DNA from: Agromyces sp. G08B096
GTDB taxonomy: Bacteria > Actinomycetota > Actinomycetes > Actinomycetales > Microbacteriaceae
Direction of reading: 5' to 3'
Assembly: GCF_040267705.1 (NCBI RefSeq)
Contig: NZ_CP158374.1
Coordinates: forward strand, 3,529,142 to 3,593,141
Length of the DNA stretch: 64,000 nt
Shown here one piece after another: positions 8,132-16,358 of this stretch. Below the pieces are notes generated by a model. It saw nothing but the letters and a program-made list of their open reading frames with translations. It was not told the DNA's origin and did no database searches. How positions within the stretch are numbered: position 1 is the first letter of the stretch; each line of letters opens with the position of its first letter. The position numbers and the translations under genes were made by a program.

Positions 8132-9374
8132 TGGCGACGAAGTCGGGCGCCACCAAGATCTTCGCCGTCGCCCTCGGCATCCTCACCGCCATCGGCGGGT
8201 TCGTCGACATCGGCGACCTCGTGACGAACGCGGTGGTCGGCTCGCGCTTCGGTCTGGGGCTCGTGTGGGTCGTGATCGTCGGCGTCGTGGGCATCTGCGT
8301 GTACGCCCAGATGGCCGGCCGGGTCGCCGCGGTGAGCGGGCGGGCGACGTTCGAGATCGTGCGCGAACGGCTGGGGCCGCGCGCAGCGCTGGCGAACCTC
8401 ACGGGCTCGTTCCTCATCAACCTGCTGACGGTGACGGCGGAGATCGGCGGCATCGCCCTCACGCTGCAGCTCGCGTCGAGCCTGCCGCCCGCGGTGTGGA
8501 TCCCGCTGGCGATGTTCGGCGTCTGGATCGCCGTGTGGCGGGCGAAGTTCTCGTTCCTCGAGAACACCACCGGCCTGCTCGGGCTGACCCTCGTCGTCTT
8601 CCTCGTCGCCGTGTTCCTGCTCGGTCCGGACTGGGGCGACCTCGGCGGCCAGCTCGTGCCGCACGTGCCGCAGGGCGAGACCATCGCCACGTACGCGTTC
8701 TACGCCATCGCGCTCTTCGGCGCCGCGATGACGCCGTACGAGGTGTTCTTCTTCTCGTCGGGAGCGATCGAGGACGGCTGGACGGCGAAGGACCTCGCCC
8801 AGTCGAAGGCGAACGTCTTCGTCGGCTTCCCGCTCGGCGGCCTCCTCTCGATCGCGATCGCCGCGTGCGCGACGATCGTGCTGCTGCCGCGCGACATCGA
8901 GGTGACGAGCCCCCCCAGGTCGTCCTGCCCGTCGCCGACGCCGGCGGCGTGATCGCCCTCTGTTTCGTGCTCGTCGGCATCCTCGCCGCGACGTTCGGGG
9001 CGGCGCTCGAGACGACGCTGTCGTCGGGCTACACGCTCGCGCAGTTCTTCGGCTGGTCGTGGGGCAAGTTCCGCCGCCCGGCGGACGCGTCGCGCTTCCA
9101 CCTGTCGATGATCGTGTGCATCCTCGTCGCGGGAGGCATCCTCGCCACGGGCGTCGACCCGATCCAGGTGACGGAGTTCTCGGTCGTCTTCTCCGCGGTG
9201 GCCCTGCCGCTGACGTACCTGCCGATCCTGCTCATCGCCAACGACCGGGAGTACATGGGCGAGCACGTGAACGGCCGGGGCATGAATGCGATCGCGCTCG
9301 TGTTGCTCGTGATCATCCTGATCGCGTCGCTCGCGGCGATCCCGCTCATGATCATCACGGGGGCGGGCGCATGA
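8131..9374 (+). pseudogene. Nramp-like divalent metal transporter, frameshifted in a C tract
   Basis: Two frames together encode about 414 residues of an SLC11/Nramp-fold transporter with 10-11 membrane helices. The first frame runs to a stop at 8952. Homology continues in another frame from the seven-C run at 8910-8916 (QVVLPVADAGG onward) to 9374. One added C, or loss of two, restores a single frame. The ion-site helices are atypical: helix 1 has DIGD (residues 26-29) where Nramps have DPGN, and helix 6 has MTPYE (200-204) instead of MPH. It overlaps the lipoprotein upstream and the PRC-barrel gene downstream (ATGA), so the operon looks intact; a sequencing error is plausible. Confidence 0.75.
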
Positions 9375-9802
9375 GCGGAACGGGCGAGCGCACGGGGGCC
9401 GGCCGCGGCGGGCAGGCCGGGCCCGGCCGGGTGCTCGACGCGACCCTGCACCTGCTCGACCGGCAGCTGCTCGACCGCGACGGCACCCCCATCACCACGG
9501 TCGACGACCTCGAGCTCTCCGACGACCTCGTGTTCGGCGAGCCCATCGATCACCGCCGGCCCGCTCCGGTGATCACGTCGATCCTCACCGGCCCCGTGCT
9601 CGCGACCCGCATCTTCGGCGGCCGGCCGCCGTCGTCCCGCTGGGCGCGCATCCCGTGGCGCCTGGTCGCCGAGGTCGGCGTGGTCCTCCGACTCGGCTCG
9701 GTCGGCACCGAACTGGATGCCGCGTGGACCGAGCGCTGGGTCCGCGACCGCATCATCGCCCGCATCCCGGGCGGCCGGCACGACCCGGAGGGCTCGTCAT
9801 GA
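9371..9802 (+). CDS. PRC-barrel-like protein A
   Basis: The 143-residue soluble protein contains a PRC-barrel-like strand pattern around residues 20-55 (LHLLDRQLLDRDGTPITTVDDLEL). The remainder covers IFGGRPPSSRWARIPW and a short amphipathic tail. Its ATG overlaps the transporter stop (ATGA) and its own stop overlaps the next gene in the same way. PRC-barrel modules accompany metal transporters in actinobacteria, so a regulatory or assembly role is inferred. Confidence 0.65.
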   Translation: MSGTGERTGAGRGGQAGPGRVLDATLHLLDRQLLDRDGTPITTVDDLELSDDLVFGEPIDHRRPAPVITSILTGPVLATRIFGGRPPSSRWARIPWRLVAEVGVVLRLGSVGTELDAAWTERWVRDRIIARIPGGRHDPEGSS

Positions 9803-10134
9803 TCCTCGGCGACCTGCTCGGACTGCCCGTGTTCGACGCCGCCGGCGAACGGCTCGGATTCCTCATCGACGTGCGCTTCGTGCTCGACGGGGCCGTCCGC
9901 CCCGACGCGGCCCTCGCGGAGGCGCGGATCGCGGGCTTCGTCGTCTCGCCTCGCACCCGTTCGTCGTACTGGGGCTACGAGCGCACCGAGCAGACGGCGC
10001 CCGCCCTGATCGCCCGGTTCCTGGCGAGACGCCACCGCGGCACCTTCCTCGTGCCATGGGCGTCGGTGGCCCGCGTCGATCGCGACGCGGTCCATCTCGT
10101 TCCGGAGCACGAGGCGCTCGACCCGGCGCTCTGA
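9799..10134 (+). CDS. PRC-barrel-like protein B
   Basis: The 111-residue protein opens MILGDLLGLPVFDAAGERLG, the standard PRC-barrel entry with a conserved Gly-Asp and turn. A second beta-rich half (FLVPWASVARVDRDAVHL) completes the barrel. It is the last gene of the lipoprotein/transporter operon and is translationally coupled by ATGA. The two PRC-barrel proteins differ in sequence and may form a heteromer (inference). Confidence 0.7.
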   Translation: MILGDLLGLPVFDAAGERLGFLIDVRFVLDGAVRPDAALAEARIAGFVVSPRTRSSYWGYERTEQTAPALIARFLARRHRGTFLVPWASVARVDRDAVHLVPEHEALDPAL

Positions 10135-10186
10135 CGGCGGCCGCTCAGCGCAGCTTTCCACGGCACGGCGCGTCCGCCTCACCCGC

Positions 10187-10765
10187 TCACCGCGGCGCGA
10201 AGGCGAGGTCGATCAGCTCCCGCGCCCGGTGTGCGGCGGTGAGCCGGTCGGGGTCGTCGGTGTGCGCGGCGAGCTCGGCGAGCATCGTGACCACGAGGAG
10301 CACATCGCGCGAGGTGATGTGCTCGCCCACCCGGCCGGCCGCGTGCTCGCGGGCGAGCACCCGGTCGGCGATCGCCGCGAGCCGCACGCCGAAGTGCTCG
10401 ACGCGTACGTCGTGGCGTTCCGACCAGATCAGGTCGATGAGTGCGGTGGAGACGACGGCCTGGCCGATGATCGCGTCGAGCAGGTCGTCGAGGGTGGCCT
10501 CGGGCGATGCGACGGATGCCTCGAGCTCGTCGAGGTTCTCGTCGAACACGGCGATCGCGAGCGAGAGCCGGTCGGGGAAGTGCCGGTAGAGGCTGCCCTG
10601 CCCCACACCGGCTTTCTTCGCGATCGAGTTGAAGGGGGCCTGCAGCCCGTCGGCGGCGAACACCTCGCGCGCCGCGGCGATGAGGGCGCGCCGGTTCTCG
10701 GGGCCGGCGCTCGGCCCTCGGTTGGGTCTGCGGGGGGCCGCGGCACCCTTCCCACGCTCGGGCAT
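10187..10765 (-). CDS. TetR-family repressor
   Basis: The 192-residue protein has an N-terminal TetR helix-turn-helix (FNSIAKKAGVGQGSLYRHFPDR, about residues 45-66) and a helical ligand domain of the usual size. It is divergent from an SDR gene; a perfect palindrome (10781-10800) sits immediately upstream. The start at 10765 is leaderless: TACGCT (10773-10778 on this strand) lies 7 nt before ATG. It probably represses itself and the SDR gene; the ligand is unknown. Confidence 0.88.
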   Translation of the reverse strand: MPERGKGAAAPRRPNRGPSAGPENRRALIAAAREVFAADGLQAPFNSIAKKAGVGQGSLYRHFPDRLSLAIAVFDENLDELEASVASPEATLDDLLDAIIGQAVVSTALIDLIWSERHDVRVEHFGVRLAAIADRVLAREHAAGRVGEHITSRDVLLVVTMLAELAAHTDDPDRLTAAHRARELIDLAFAPR

Positions 10766-10780
10766 GGGTGCTAGCGTACT

Positions 10781-10800
10781 ACCGGACAATGATGTCCGGT
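10781..10800. promoter_or_regulatory. TetR operator, perfect 8-bp inverted repeat
   Basis: ACCGGACA-atga-TGTCCGGT has perfect arms and lies 2 nt upstream of the TACGCT -10 box of the tetR gene, within the promoter. Its position between the divergent genes suggests control of both tetR and the SDR gene. Confidence 0.8.
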
Positions 10801-10859
10801 GCAAGCCCCGAGGCCGCCACCGCGGCACCGCACCCCTGAAAGAAGAAGGAACCACCCGC

Positions 10860-11954
10860 ATGACCCCGAAGACCCTCACCGGCGACGACTCGATCAAGAC
10901 CTGGCTCGAGCACCCCGTCGGCGGCCCCATCGTCCGCGACCTGCTCGCCCAGGCGGGGCAGAGCCCCGACGCCCTGCGTCCGGTCAGCCGGCTGGCGCTG
11001 AAGCGCCTCATCAAGCTCAGCAAGGGCCAGTTCAGCCAGGAGATGGTCGACGACCTGGTCGCGCGCGCTGCGGCGGGCGACGTGCCGGCCGGCGCGGCGA
11101 CGGATGCCTCGGCCGAGGCATCCGCGTCGACCGACGACGCCGCCGAGCCCGCTGCCACCGAGGAGGCCGCGCCCGCCGGGGTCGAGCGCCCCGAGTGGGT
11201 GGAGCGGCTCGACCAGGGCCGGTTCGCCGGCAAGACCGTCATCGTGACGGGCGCGGGGTCCGGCATCGGCCGCGCGACGGCCTCGCGCATCGCGCGCGAG
11301 GGCGGCCGCGTGATCGCGGTCGACGTGTCGCAGGAGCGCCTCGACGAGTTCGCCGCCGACCACGCCGGTGCCGAGGTCGTGACGCTCGTGGCCGACATCA
11401 CCGACGACGCCGCGGTCGCCCGCATCGTCGAGGCGGCGGGCGAGCGCATCGACGGCCTCGCGAACATCGCCGGGATCATGGACGACATGACGCCCGTCGG
11501 CGAGCTCACCGACGCCGTCTGGCAGCGCGTCATGCGGGTGAACGTCGACGGCACGATGAAGCTCATGCGGGCGGTCGTGCCGACGATGGTCGCCCAGGGC
11601 ACCGGCTCGATCGTGAACACCGCGTCCGAGGCCGCGCTCCGCGGCTCGGCCGCTGGCGTCGCGTACACCACGTCGAAGCACGCGGTGGTGGGGCTCACCA
11701 AGTCGACCGCGTTCATGTACGGGCCCAGCGGCCTGCGCGTGAACGCCGTCGCCCCCGGCCCGACGATCACCAACATCGAGGCGACGTTCGCGTCGCAGCT
11801 CGGCGCCGAGCGCGTGCAGCTCGCGATGACGATCCTGCCCGACGCCGCGGAGGCCGAGGCGCTCGCGGCATCCATCACCTTCCTGCTCTCCGACGACGGC
11901 GTGAACATCAACGGCGTGGTGCTCGCGTCCGATGGCGGGTGGTCGGCGGCGTAG
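10860..11954 (+). CDS. Short-chain dehydrogenase with an N-terminal helical domain
   Basis: The 364-residue protein is larger than a typical SDR (about 250). Residues 1-72 form a predicted helical domain, followed by an Ala/Glu/Asp-rich linker (73-112). The SDR domain starts near 120 with VTGAGSGIG (129-137, NAD(P) binding). The catalytic segment has a Ser in NTASEAAL and the YxxxK motif in YTTSK, followed by APGPTITN. AAGAAGGA precedes the ATG by 9 nt. Substrate unknown. Expression is probably controlled by the divergent TetR through the operator at 10781-10800. Confidence 0.85.
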   Translation: MTPKTLTGDDSIKTWLEHPVGGPIVRDLLAQAGQSPDALRPVSRLALKRLIKLSKGQFSQEMVDDLVARAAAGDVPAGAATDASAEASASTDDAAEPAATEEAAPAGVERPEWVERLDQGRFAGKTVIVTGAGSGIGRATASRIAREGGRVIAVDVSQERLDEFAADHAGAEVVTLVADITDDAAVARIVEAAGERIDGLANIAGIMDDMTPVGELTDAVWQRVMRVNVDGTMKLMRAVVPTMVAQGTGSIVNTASEAALRGSAAGVAYTTSKHAVVGLTKSTAFMYGPSGLRVNAVAPGPTITNIEATFASQLGAERVQLAMTILPDAAEAEALAASITFLLSDDGVNINGVVLASDGGWSAA

Positions 11955-11980
11955 CCTCCGACGCCTCCCGGCCGACTCCC

Positions 11981-12013
11981 GGGCGGGCCTGCTCATGTGA
12001 GCACGGCCCGCCC
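11981..12013 (+). terminator. Terminator after the SDR gene
   Basis: The arm GGGCGGGCCTGCTCA pairs with TGAGCA-C-GGCCCGCCC around a 2-nt loop, giving a 15-bp stem with one bulged C, 27 nt after the SDR stop. Confidence 0.75.
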
Positions 12014-12067
12014 GTTCGTCACGTCCGGGGAGTAAGGTCGTCCCACCGCCGATCGATTTGGAGACTC

Positions 12068-12997
12068 GTGTCCCGTTTCCATCCCGACCTCGCCGTCGCC
12101 CGGTTCATCCCGAAGCTCTCGGTGTCGCGCGCCGTGCTGCCCCTCATGCGGCGCGAGCGGCCGAGGCTGCCCGAGCCCGCCGACGTGCGCATCCAGAACC
12201 TCACCGTGCCCGGCGCCCACGGCGGCGCCGACGTCGATCTCCGCATCTACGACCCCCGCGGCCGGAGCGAGGACTCCCCCGCGCTGCTGTGGCTCCACGG
12301 CGGCGGGTTCCTGCTCGGCGACCCCGAACAGGACGAGGCGTCGAGCATCGCGTTCGCACGCGAGCTCGGCATCCTCGTCGTGTCGGCCTGCTATCGGCTC
12401 GCGCCCGAGCACCCCGCACCCGCGGCCCTCGAAGACGCCTACTCCGCGCTCAGCTGGCTCTTCGCCGAGGCCGGTGCTCGCGGCGTCGATCCCGCGCGCA
12501 TCGCCATCGGCGGCGCCTCCGCCGGCGGCGGGCTCGCGGCGGCGCTCGCCCAGGCCGCGCACGACCGCGGCGAGTTCCGACCGGCGTTCCAGCTGCTCGT
12601 CTACCCGATGCTCGACGACCGCACGGTGCTCCGCACCGACGTCGACACGCGCGGCGTCCGCGGCTGGACGCCGGCCAGCAACCGGTTCGCGTGGACCAGC
12701 TACCTCGGCGGCGCCCCCGGCCGACCCGAGGTACACCCGTACGCGGCACCCGCGCGCCGCGCCGACCTCACCGGCCTGCCGCCCGCCTGGATCGGCGTCG
12801 GCACGCTCGACCTGTTCCACGACGAGGACGTCGCCTACGCCCACCGCCTGCAGGACGCCGGGGTTCCGTGCGAACTCGTCATCGTCGACGGCGCATTCCA
12901 CGGATTCGACGCGCTGCTCCGGAACGCCGGCGTCTCCCGGGCGTTCTGGAAGGCGCAGGCGGGCGCGCTCCGCGACGGGCTGCTCGCGGTGGGCTGA
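12068..12997 (+). CDS. Alpha/beta-hydrolase esterase of the hormone-sensitive-lipase family
   Basis: The 309-residue cytoplasmic esterase has the oxyanion-hole motif HGGGF (residues 77-81) and the nucleophile elbow GGASAGGG with the catalytic Ser. A late Asp (GTLDLFHDED) and His (DGAFHGFD) complete the triad. It should hydrolyse short acyl esters; the natural substrate is unknown. The GTG at 12068 is chosen for GGAG 5 nt upstream. It is flanked by the SDR terminator and a SRAP gene, with no clear operon partner. Confidence 0.88.
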   Translation: MSRFHPDLAVARFIPKLSVSRAVLPLMRRERPRLPEPADVRIQNLTVPGAHGGADVDLRIYDPRGRSEDSPALLWLHGGGFLLGDPEQDEASSIAFARELGILVVSACYRLAPEHPAPAALEDAYSALSWLFAEAGARGVDPARIAIGGASAGGGLAAALAQAAHDRGEFRPAFQLLVYPMLDDRTVLRTDVDTRGVRGWTPASNRFAWTSYLGGAPGRPEVHPYAAPARRADLTGLPPAWIGVGTLDLFHDEDVAYAHRLQDAGVPCELVIVDGAFHGFDALLRNAGVSRAFWKAQAGALRDGLLAVG

Positions 12998-13053
12998 CGG
13001 ATGTCACCCGCCCGTGCCACGCTTGGCTGAGGCCCGACACGGAGGAGGCAGGC

Positions 13054-13761
13054 ATGTGCGGCAGGTTCGTCGTCTCGCAGAAGGTCACCGACCTCACCGA
13101 CGTCTTCGACGCCGAAGACGACTTCCCCGAGTGGGAGCCGAGCTTCAGCCTCGCCCCCACCGACGTCGTGCCGATCATCCGCGAGCGGCCGAAGGCCGAG
13201 ACCGGCGAGTTCGTGCGGCGTCTCGAGCCGGCGGTGTGGAACTTCCGGCCCTCGTTCATGCGCGAGTCGAAGCGGCCGCAGTTCAACAGCCGCATCGAGA
13301 CGGTCGCCACGAACGGCCTGTGGAAGAGCGCGTTCGCCTCCGGCCGGTGCATCGTGCCGATGCAGGGCTACTACGAGTGGACCGGCGAGCCCGGGCACAA
13401 GCAGGCGCACTTCCTGCACGGGCCCGACCAGCTCCTCGCGGCCGCCGGCATCGCCACGGCCCGCAAGCTTGAGGACGGCAGCTGGGAGGTCTCGACCTCG
13501 ATCATCACGCGGGAAGCGAGGGATGCCTCCGGCGAGGTGCACGACCGCATGCCCGTCTACCTCCCGCTCGACGAGATCGACCGCTACCTCGACCCCGTGA
13601 AGCTCGACGCGGGCGGCATGCAGGCGATGGTCGACTTCCTGCTCGAGGCATCCGATCGCGTCGCGCCGACCATCACCGAGTACGAGGTCGATCCGCGGGT
13701 GAACAACCACCGCCGCATCGACCCCGGCGACCCGACGCTCATCGAGCCGCTCGAGCGCTGA
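13054..13761 (+). CDS. SOS-response-associated peptidase (SRAP, YedK/HMCES family)
   Basis: The 235-residue protein begins MCGRFV, with the invariant Cys2 that forms a covalent thiazolidine link to abasic sites in single-stranded DNA after Met removal. The NSRIET motif, GYYEW and HDRMPVYL supply the conserved Asn, Glu and His. The family shields abasic sites from strand breakage. GGAGG at 13041-13045 precedes the ATG. There is no SOS-box that I can confirm upstream. Confidence 0.92.
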   Translation: MCGRFVVSQKVTDLTDVFDAEDDFPEWEPSFSLAPTDVVPIIRERPKAETGEFVRRLEPAVWNFRPSFMRESKRPQFNSRIETVATNGLWKSAFASGRCIVPMQGYYEWTGEPGHKQAHFLHGPDQLLAAAGIATARKLEDGSWEVSTSIITREARDASGEVHDRMPVYLPLDEIDRYLDPVKLDAGGMQAMVDFLLEASDRVAPTITEYEVDPRVNNHRRIDPGDPTLIEPLER

Positions 13762-13768
13762 GGCATCC

Positions 13769-13882
13769 ATGAGCGACGGGACCCCGATGAGCTCACCCGT
13801 CTTCGTGCGGTCCGCACACGGCCGGTCGCACGGCCGGTTCCGGCGGGCGCGCCTCATCCCCCTGGAGGACGCCGCGAGTTGA
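13769..13882 (+). CDS. Possible 37-residue basic peptide
   Basis: An ATG 8 nt after the SRAP stop opens a frame rich in Arg, Ser and His, ending before the convergent gluconokinase. It lacks a clear ribosome site of its own, and the C-terminal part (RLIPLEDAAS) has no recognised match. It may be only a read-through open frame. Confidence 0.25.
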   Translation: MSDGTPMSSPVFVRSAHGRSHGRFRRARLIPLEDAAS

Positions 13883-13888
13883 CGGCCG

Positions 13889-14407
13889 TCAGCGTCCGAG
13901 CGCCGCGAGGATGCGCGCGACGACCTCGCCCGGCTCGCCGAGGTTCTCCACCTGAACGCCCCGCTCCCCCTCGCCGAGCGGCTCGAGCGCGTCGAGCTGC
14001 GAGGTCAGCAGGCTCGCCGGCATGAAGTGCCCCCGTCGCGCGGCGAGCCGGTCGGCGAGCAGCTGCTCACTGCCCGACAGGTGCACGAACACGGGGTGCG
14101 CGTCGCCCGCCGCGGCCGCGATCCGGTCGCGATGCACGCGCTTCAGCGCGGAGCAGGCCATCACGACCGCGCGGCCGCCCGTGTGCTCCGCCCCGATCGA
14201 CTCGCCGACGGCGTCGAGCCAGGGCCAGCGGTCGTCGTCGTCGAGCGGGACGCCGGCGGCCATCTTGCGGCGGTTGGCGTCGGGGTGCAGGTCGTCGGCG
14301 TCGAGGAACGCCGCGCCGATCGCGTCGGCGAGCGCGGCGCCGATGGTCGACTTGCCCGACCCCGAGACGCCCATGACGACGATCGCCTCCGGCCCGGCCA
14401 TGCTCAT
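13889..14407 (-). CDS. gntK: Gluconokinase
   Basis: The 172-residue kinase should phosphorylate gluconate to 6-phosphogluconate. The P-loop GVSGSGKST occupies residues 13-21, followed by the family signature LDADDLHPDANRRKMAAG and later CSALKRVHRD and RRGHFMPASLL, all diagnostic of the GntK type. AGGAGCG stands just upstream of the ATG at 14407, supporting the MSMAGP start. No gluconate permease or dehydrogenase is adjacent, so it is a lone gene here. Confidence 0.93.
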   Translation of the reverse strand: MSMAGPEAIVVMGVSGSGKSTIGAALADAIGAAFLDADDLHPDANRRKMAAGVPLDDDDRWPWLDAVGESIGAEHTGGRAVVMACSALKRVHRDRIAAAAGDAHPVFVHLSGSEQLLADRLAARRGHFMPASLLTSQLDALEPLGEGERGVQVENLGEPGEVVARILAALGR

Positions 14408-14528
14408 CGCTCCTCCACGGGCCTCGCGCGGCCCCGTCCGATGCTGCCACATCCGCGGGCGGCTTCCGTCAACCCCTGTCACGACCCGATGCCCCGGCCT
14501 ACGCTCGCAGCGATGAGGGGAGCCCGCC

Positions 14529-14896
14529 ATGACCGCACGGGGAACCGGCCGATCGACGACCGAGGTCATCCACGACCATCTCGCCAGGCGGCTGGCCGGC
14601 GACATCGACGGAGACATCGAGGCGAACTACTCCGCCGACGTGGTGCTGCTCAGCCGTTCGGGTGAGTTCCGGGGGCCCGACGGGGTGCGCGACTCCGCGG
14701 CCGAACTCGCCGGCTGCTCGGGCCGGCCGAGTTCGCCTACCGGCACACCGTGATCTCGGGCGACTACGCCTTCCTCGTCTGGTCGGGCGACGCCGATGGC
14801 CGCAGCGCGATCGACGGCGCCGACAGCTTCGTCGTGCGCAACGGCCGCATCGTCATGCAGACGGTCCACTTCCGGATGACGGCCGAGGACGGCTGA
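14529..14896 (+). pseudogene. SnoaL/NTF2-like protein, frameshifted
   Basis: The first frame (ATG 14529, HLARRLAGDIDGDIEANY...) ends at a premature stop at 14754. A second frame picks up near 14712-14725 as LLGPAEFAYRHTVISGDYAF and continues through DGADSFVVRNGRIVMQT to a stop at 14896. Together they form about 122 residues of a cone-shaped NTF2-like domain. Insertion of one C near 14713 would restore the frame. Either the gene is inactive or a base was lost in sequencing. Its 3' end overlaps the convergent TetR-esterase gene by 44 bp. Confidence 0.75.
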
Positions 14897-16268
14897 CCCG
14901 CGCCGCGAAGGCGAGCGACCGCGAGAGCAGCGCGTCGCGGTCGATGTCGCCTTCGAAGCGGTGCCCGGCTCCTTCGACGAGCACGAGCTCGACATCGCCG
15001 CCGACCGATTGGAGGGCATCGGCGAGCGCCCGGGCCTGCGACGGCGGCACGGTGTGGTCGGCCGTGCCGTTCACGATGAAGAACGGCGGCGGGGCATCCC
15101 CGGAGCGCCGGCGCGCCTGCCGCGCGGGGCTTGCGGCCTCCGCGAGGTCGGGCCGCTCCCCCACCGTCGCGCCGAACCATCTCGCCTCGCTGCAGTCGGG
15201 GTCGTCGGTTCGGCCGAGGAGCCGGGCGTGCTCGATGAAGTCCGTCGGGCCGTACCAGCTCACCACGCCCGCCGTCGCGGCGCCGTCGCGGAGGCCGGCG
15301 AGGGCGGCGAGCGTGGCGCCCGCGGACTCGCCCCAGAGCACGACACGCCCCGGGTCGATGCCGAGCTCCACCGCATGGTCCCGGAGCCAGGCGAGGGCCG
15401 CCACGATGTCGTCGACCTGGGCGGGGAACGTCGCCTCCCCGCTCAGCCGGTAGTCGACCGAGGCGACGGCGAAGCCGGCCGCGGCGATGCGGGCGAAGCC
15501 GTCGTCGATGTCGGGCCCGAACTCGCGCCGACTGCCCGACTGCCAGCCGCCGCCGTGGGCGTACACGACGAGCGGGAGCCGATCGCCGCCGGCCGGATCC
15601 GCCGGCAGGTGCAGGTCGAGCGCCAGCGGGCGGAAGCCCGGCCGCTCCGCGTAGACGAGGTCGCGCAGCACTCGCAGACCGGATGCCTCCGCGCCCGACG
15701 CCGGCCCGAGCACGGTGCTCACGAGCCGCTCGGCGGCACCGTCTTCGGCGGGCGCGCGGCTGAGCGCGCGGAGCACGAGCGGGCCGACCATGGCTTCGAC
15801 GATCTCGGCGAGCGGCGCGTCGGGCCGGAGCTGGCCCGCCCGGCGTGCGGTCTCGAGACGAGCCGTGAGCAGCGATCCCGCGCCGATGCTGTCGCGCAGG
15901 CGGTCGCCGACCTCTTCGTTCTCGGTGGCCGCCGCGACGAGCGACCGGAGCAGGCTGGCGTTGCCGGGGTCGGCGAGGAAGTCGAAGAGCACGTCGAGCC
16001 ACGCGGCGAGGTCGGCGCGCACGTCGCCGGTGTCTGCGGGCGTGAAGCGGTCGGGCAGGAGCATCCCCTCGAGGAGCGTCTCGGCCACGAGCGCGCTCTT
16101 CGACGGCCACCAGCGGTAGATCGTCTGCTTGCCGACGCCGGCCTCGGCGGCGATGCCCTCCATCGTGAGGTGGTCGTAGCCGCGGGCCGCGAACAGCGTG
16201 GCGGTCGCCCGGAGGATCGCGATCCGCGCCGCCTCGCTCCGCGCCGCACCGCGCCGTCCTGCCGCCAT
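14853..16268 (-). CDS. TetR-type DNA-binding domain fused to an alpha/beta-hydrolase esterase
   Basis: One uninterrupted frame of 471 residues joins two normally separate proteins. Residues 10-187 are a TetR repressor with its helix-turn-helix near 35-56 (TMEGIAAEAGVGKQTIYRWW) and a helical ligand domain. From about 197 a BD-FAE-like esterase follows, with HGGGW (238-242), nucleophile motif GESAG (313-317), NGTADH and GAGHRFEGD. ATG 16268 lies 6 nt after TAGGAT on this strand, a leaderless start. It is divergent from the MMPL exporter, which it probably represses; the esterase could act on the inducer (inference). Confidence 0.85.
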   Translation of the reverse strand: MAAGRRGAARSEAARIAILRATATLFAARGYDHLTMEGIAAEAGVGKQTIYRWWPSKSALVAETLLEGMLLPDRFTPADTGDVRADLAAWLDVLFDFLADPGNASLLRSLVAAATENEEVGDRLRDSIGAGSLLTARLETARRAGQLRPDAPLAEIVEAMVGPLVLRALSRAPAEDGAAERLVSTVLGPASGAEASGLRVLRDLVYAERPGFRPLALDLHLPADPAGGDRLPLVVYAHGGGWQSGSRREFGPDIDDGFARIAAAGFAVASVDYRLSGEATFPAQVDDIVAALAWLRDHAVELGIDPGRVVLWGESAGATLAALAGLRDGAATAGVVSWYGPTDFIEHARLLGRTDDPDCSEARWFGATVGERPDLAEAASPARQARRRSGDAPPPFFIVNGTADHTVPPSQARALADALQSVGGDVELVLVEGAGHRFEGDIDRDALLSRSLAFAARVSRPRPSSGSGPSA

Positions 16269-16274
16269 CCTCAC

Positions 16275-16306
16275 ATCCTACGTTCAGTCAACGAGACGCA
16301 CCGTTG
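16275..16306. promoter_or_regulatory. Divergent promoter and candidate TetR site, TetR-esterase / MMPL
   Basis: The -10 TAGGAT of the minus-strand gene occupies 16275-16280. An imperfect palindrome CAACG-N8-CGTTG (16289-16306) lies where a TetR dimer could block both divergent promoters. The arm length is short, so the site is tentative. Confidence 0.45.
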
Positions 16307-16358
16307 CGTATTCTTGGTCTGCCTTTCGGCGACGGCCGGAAGTAGGAAGGATCAGCAC

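Noticed and set aside
10841..10856. 16-nt identity with 50088-50103 as a mobile repeat
   Set aside because: Both copies are purine-rich ribosome sites directly before start codons; convergent initiation context explains it.
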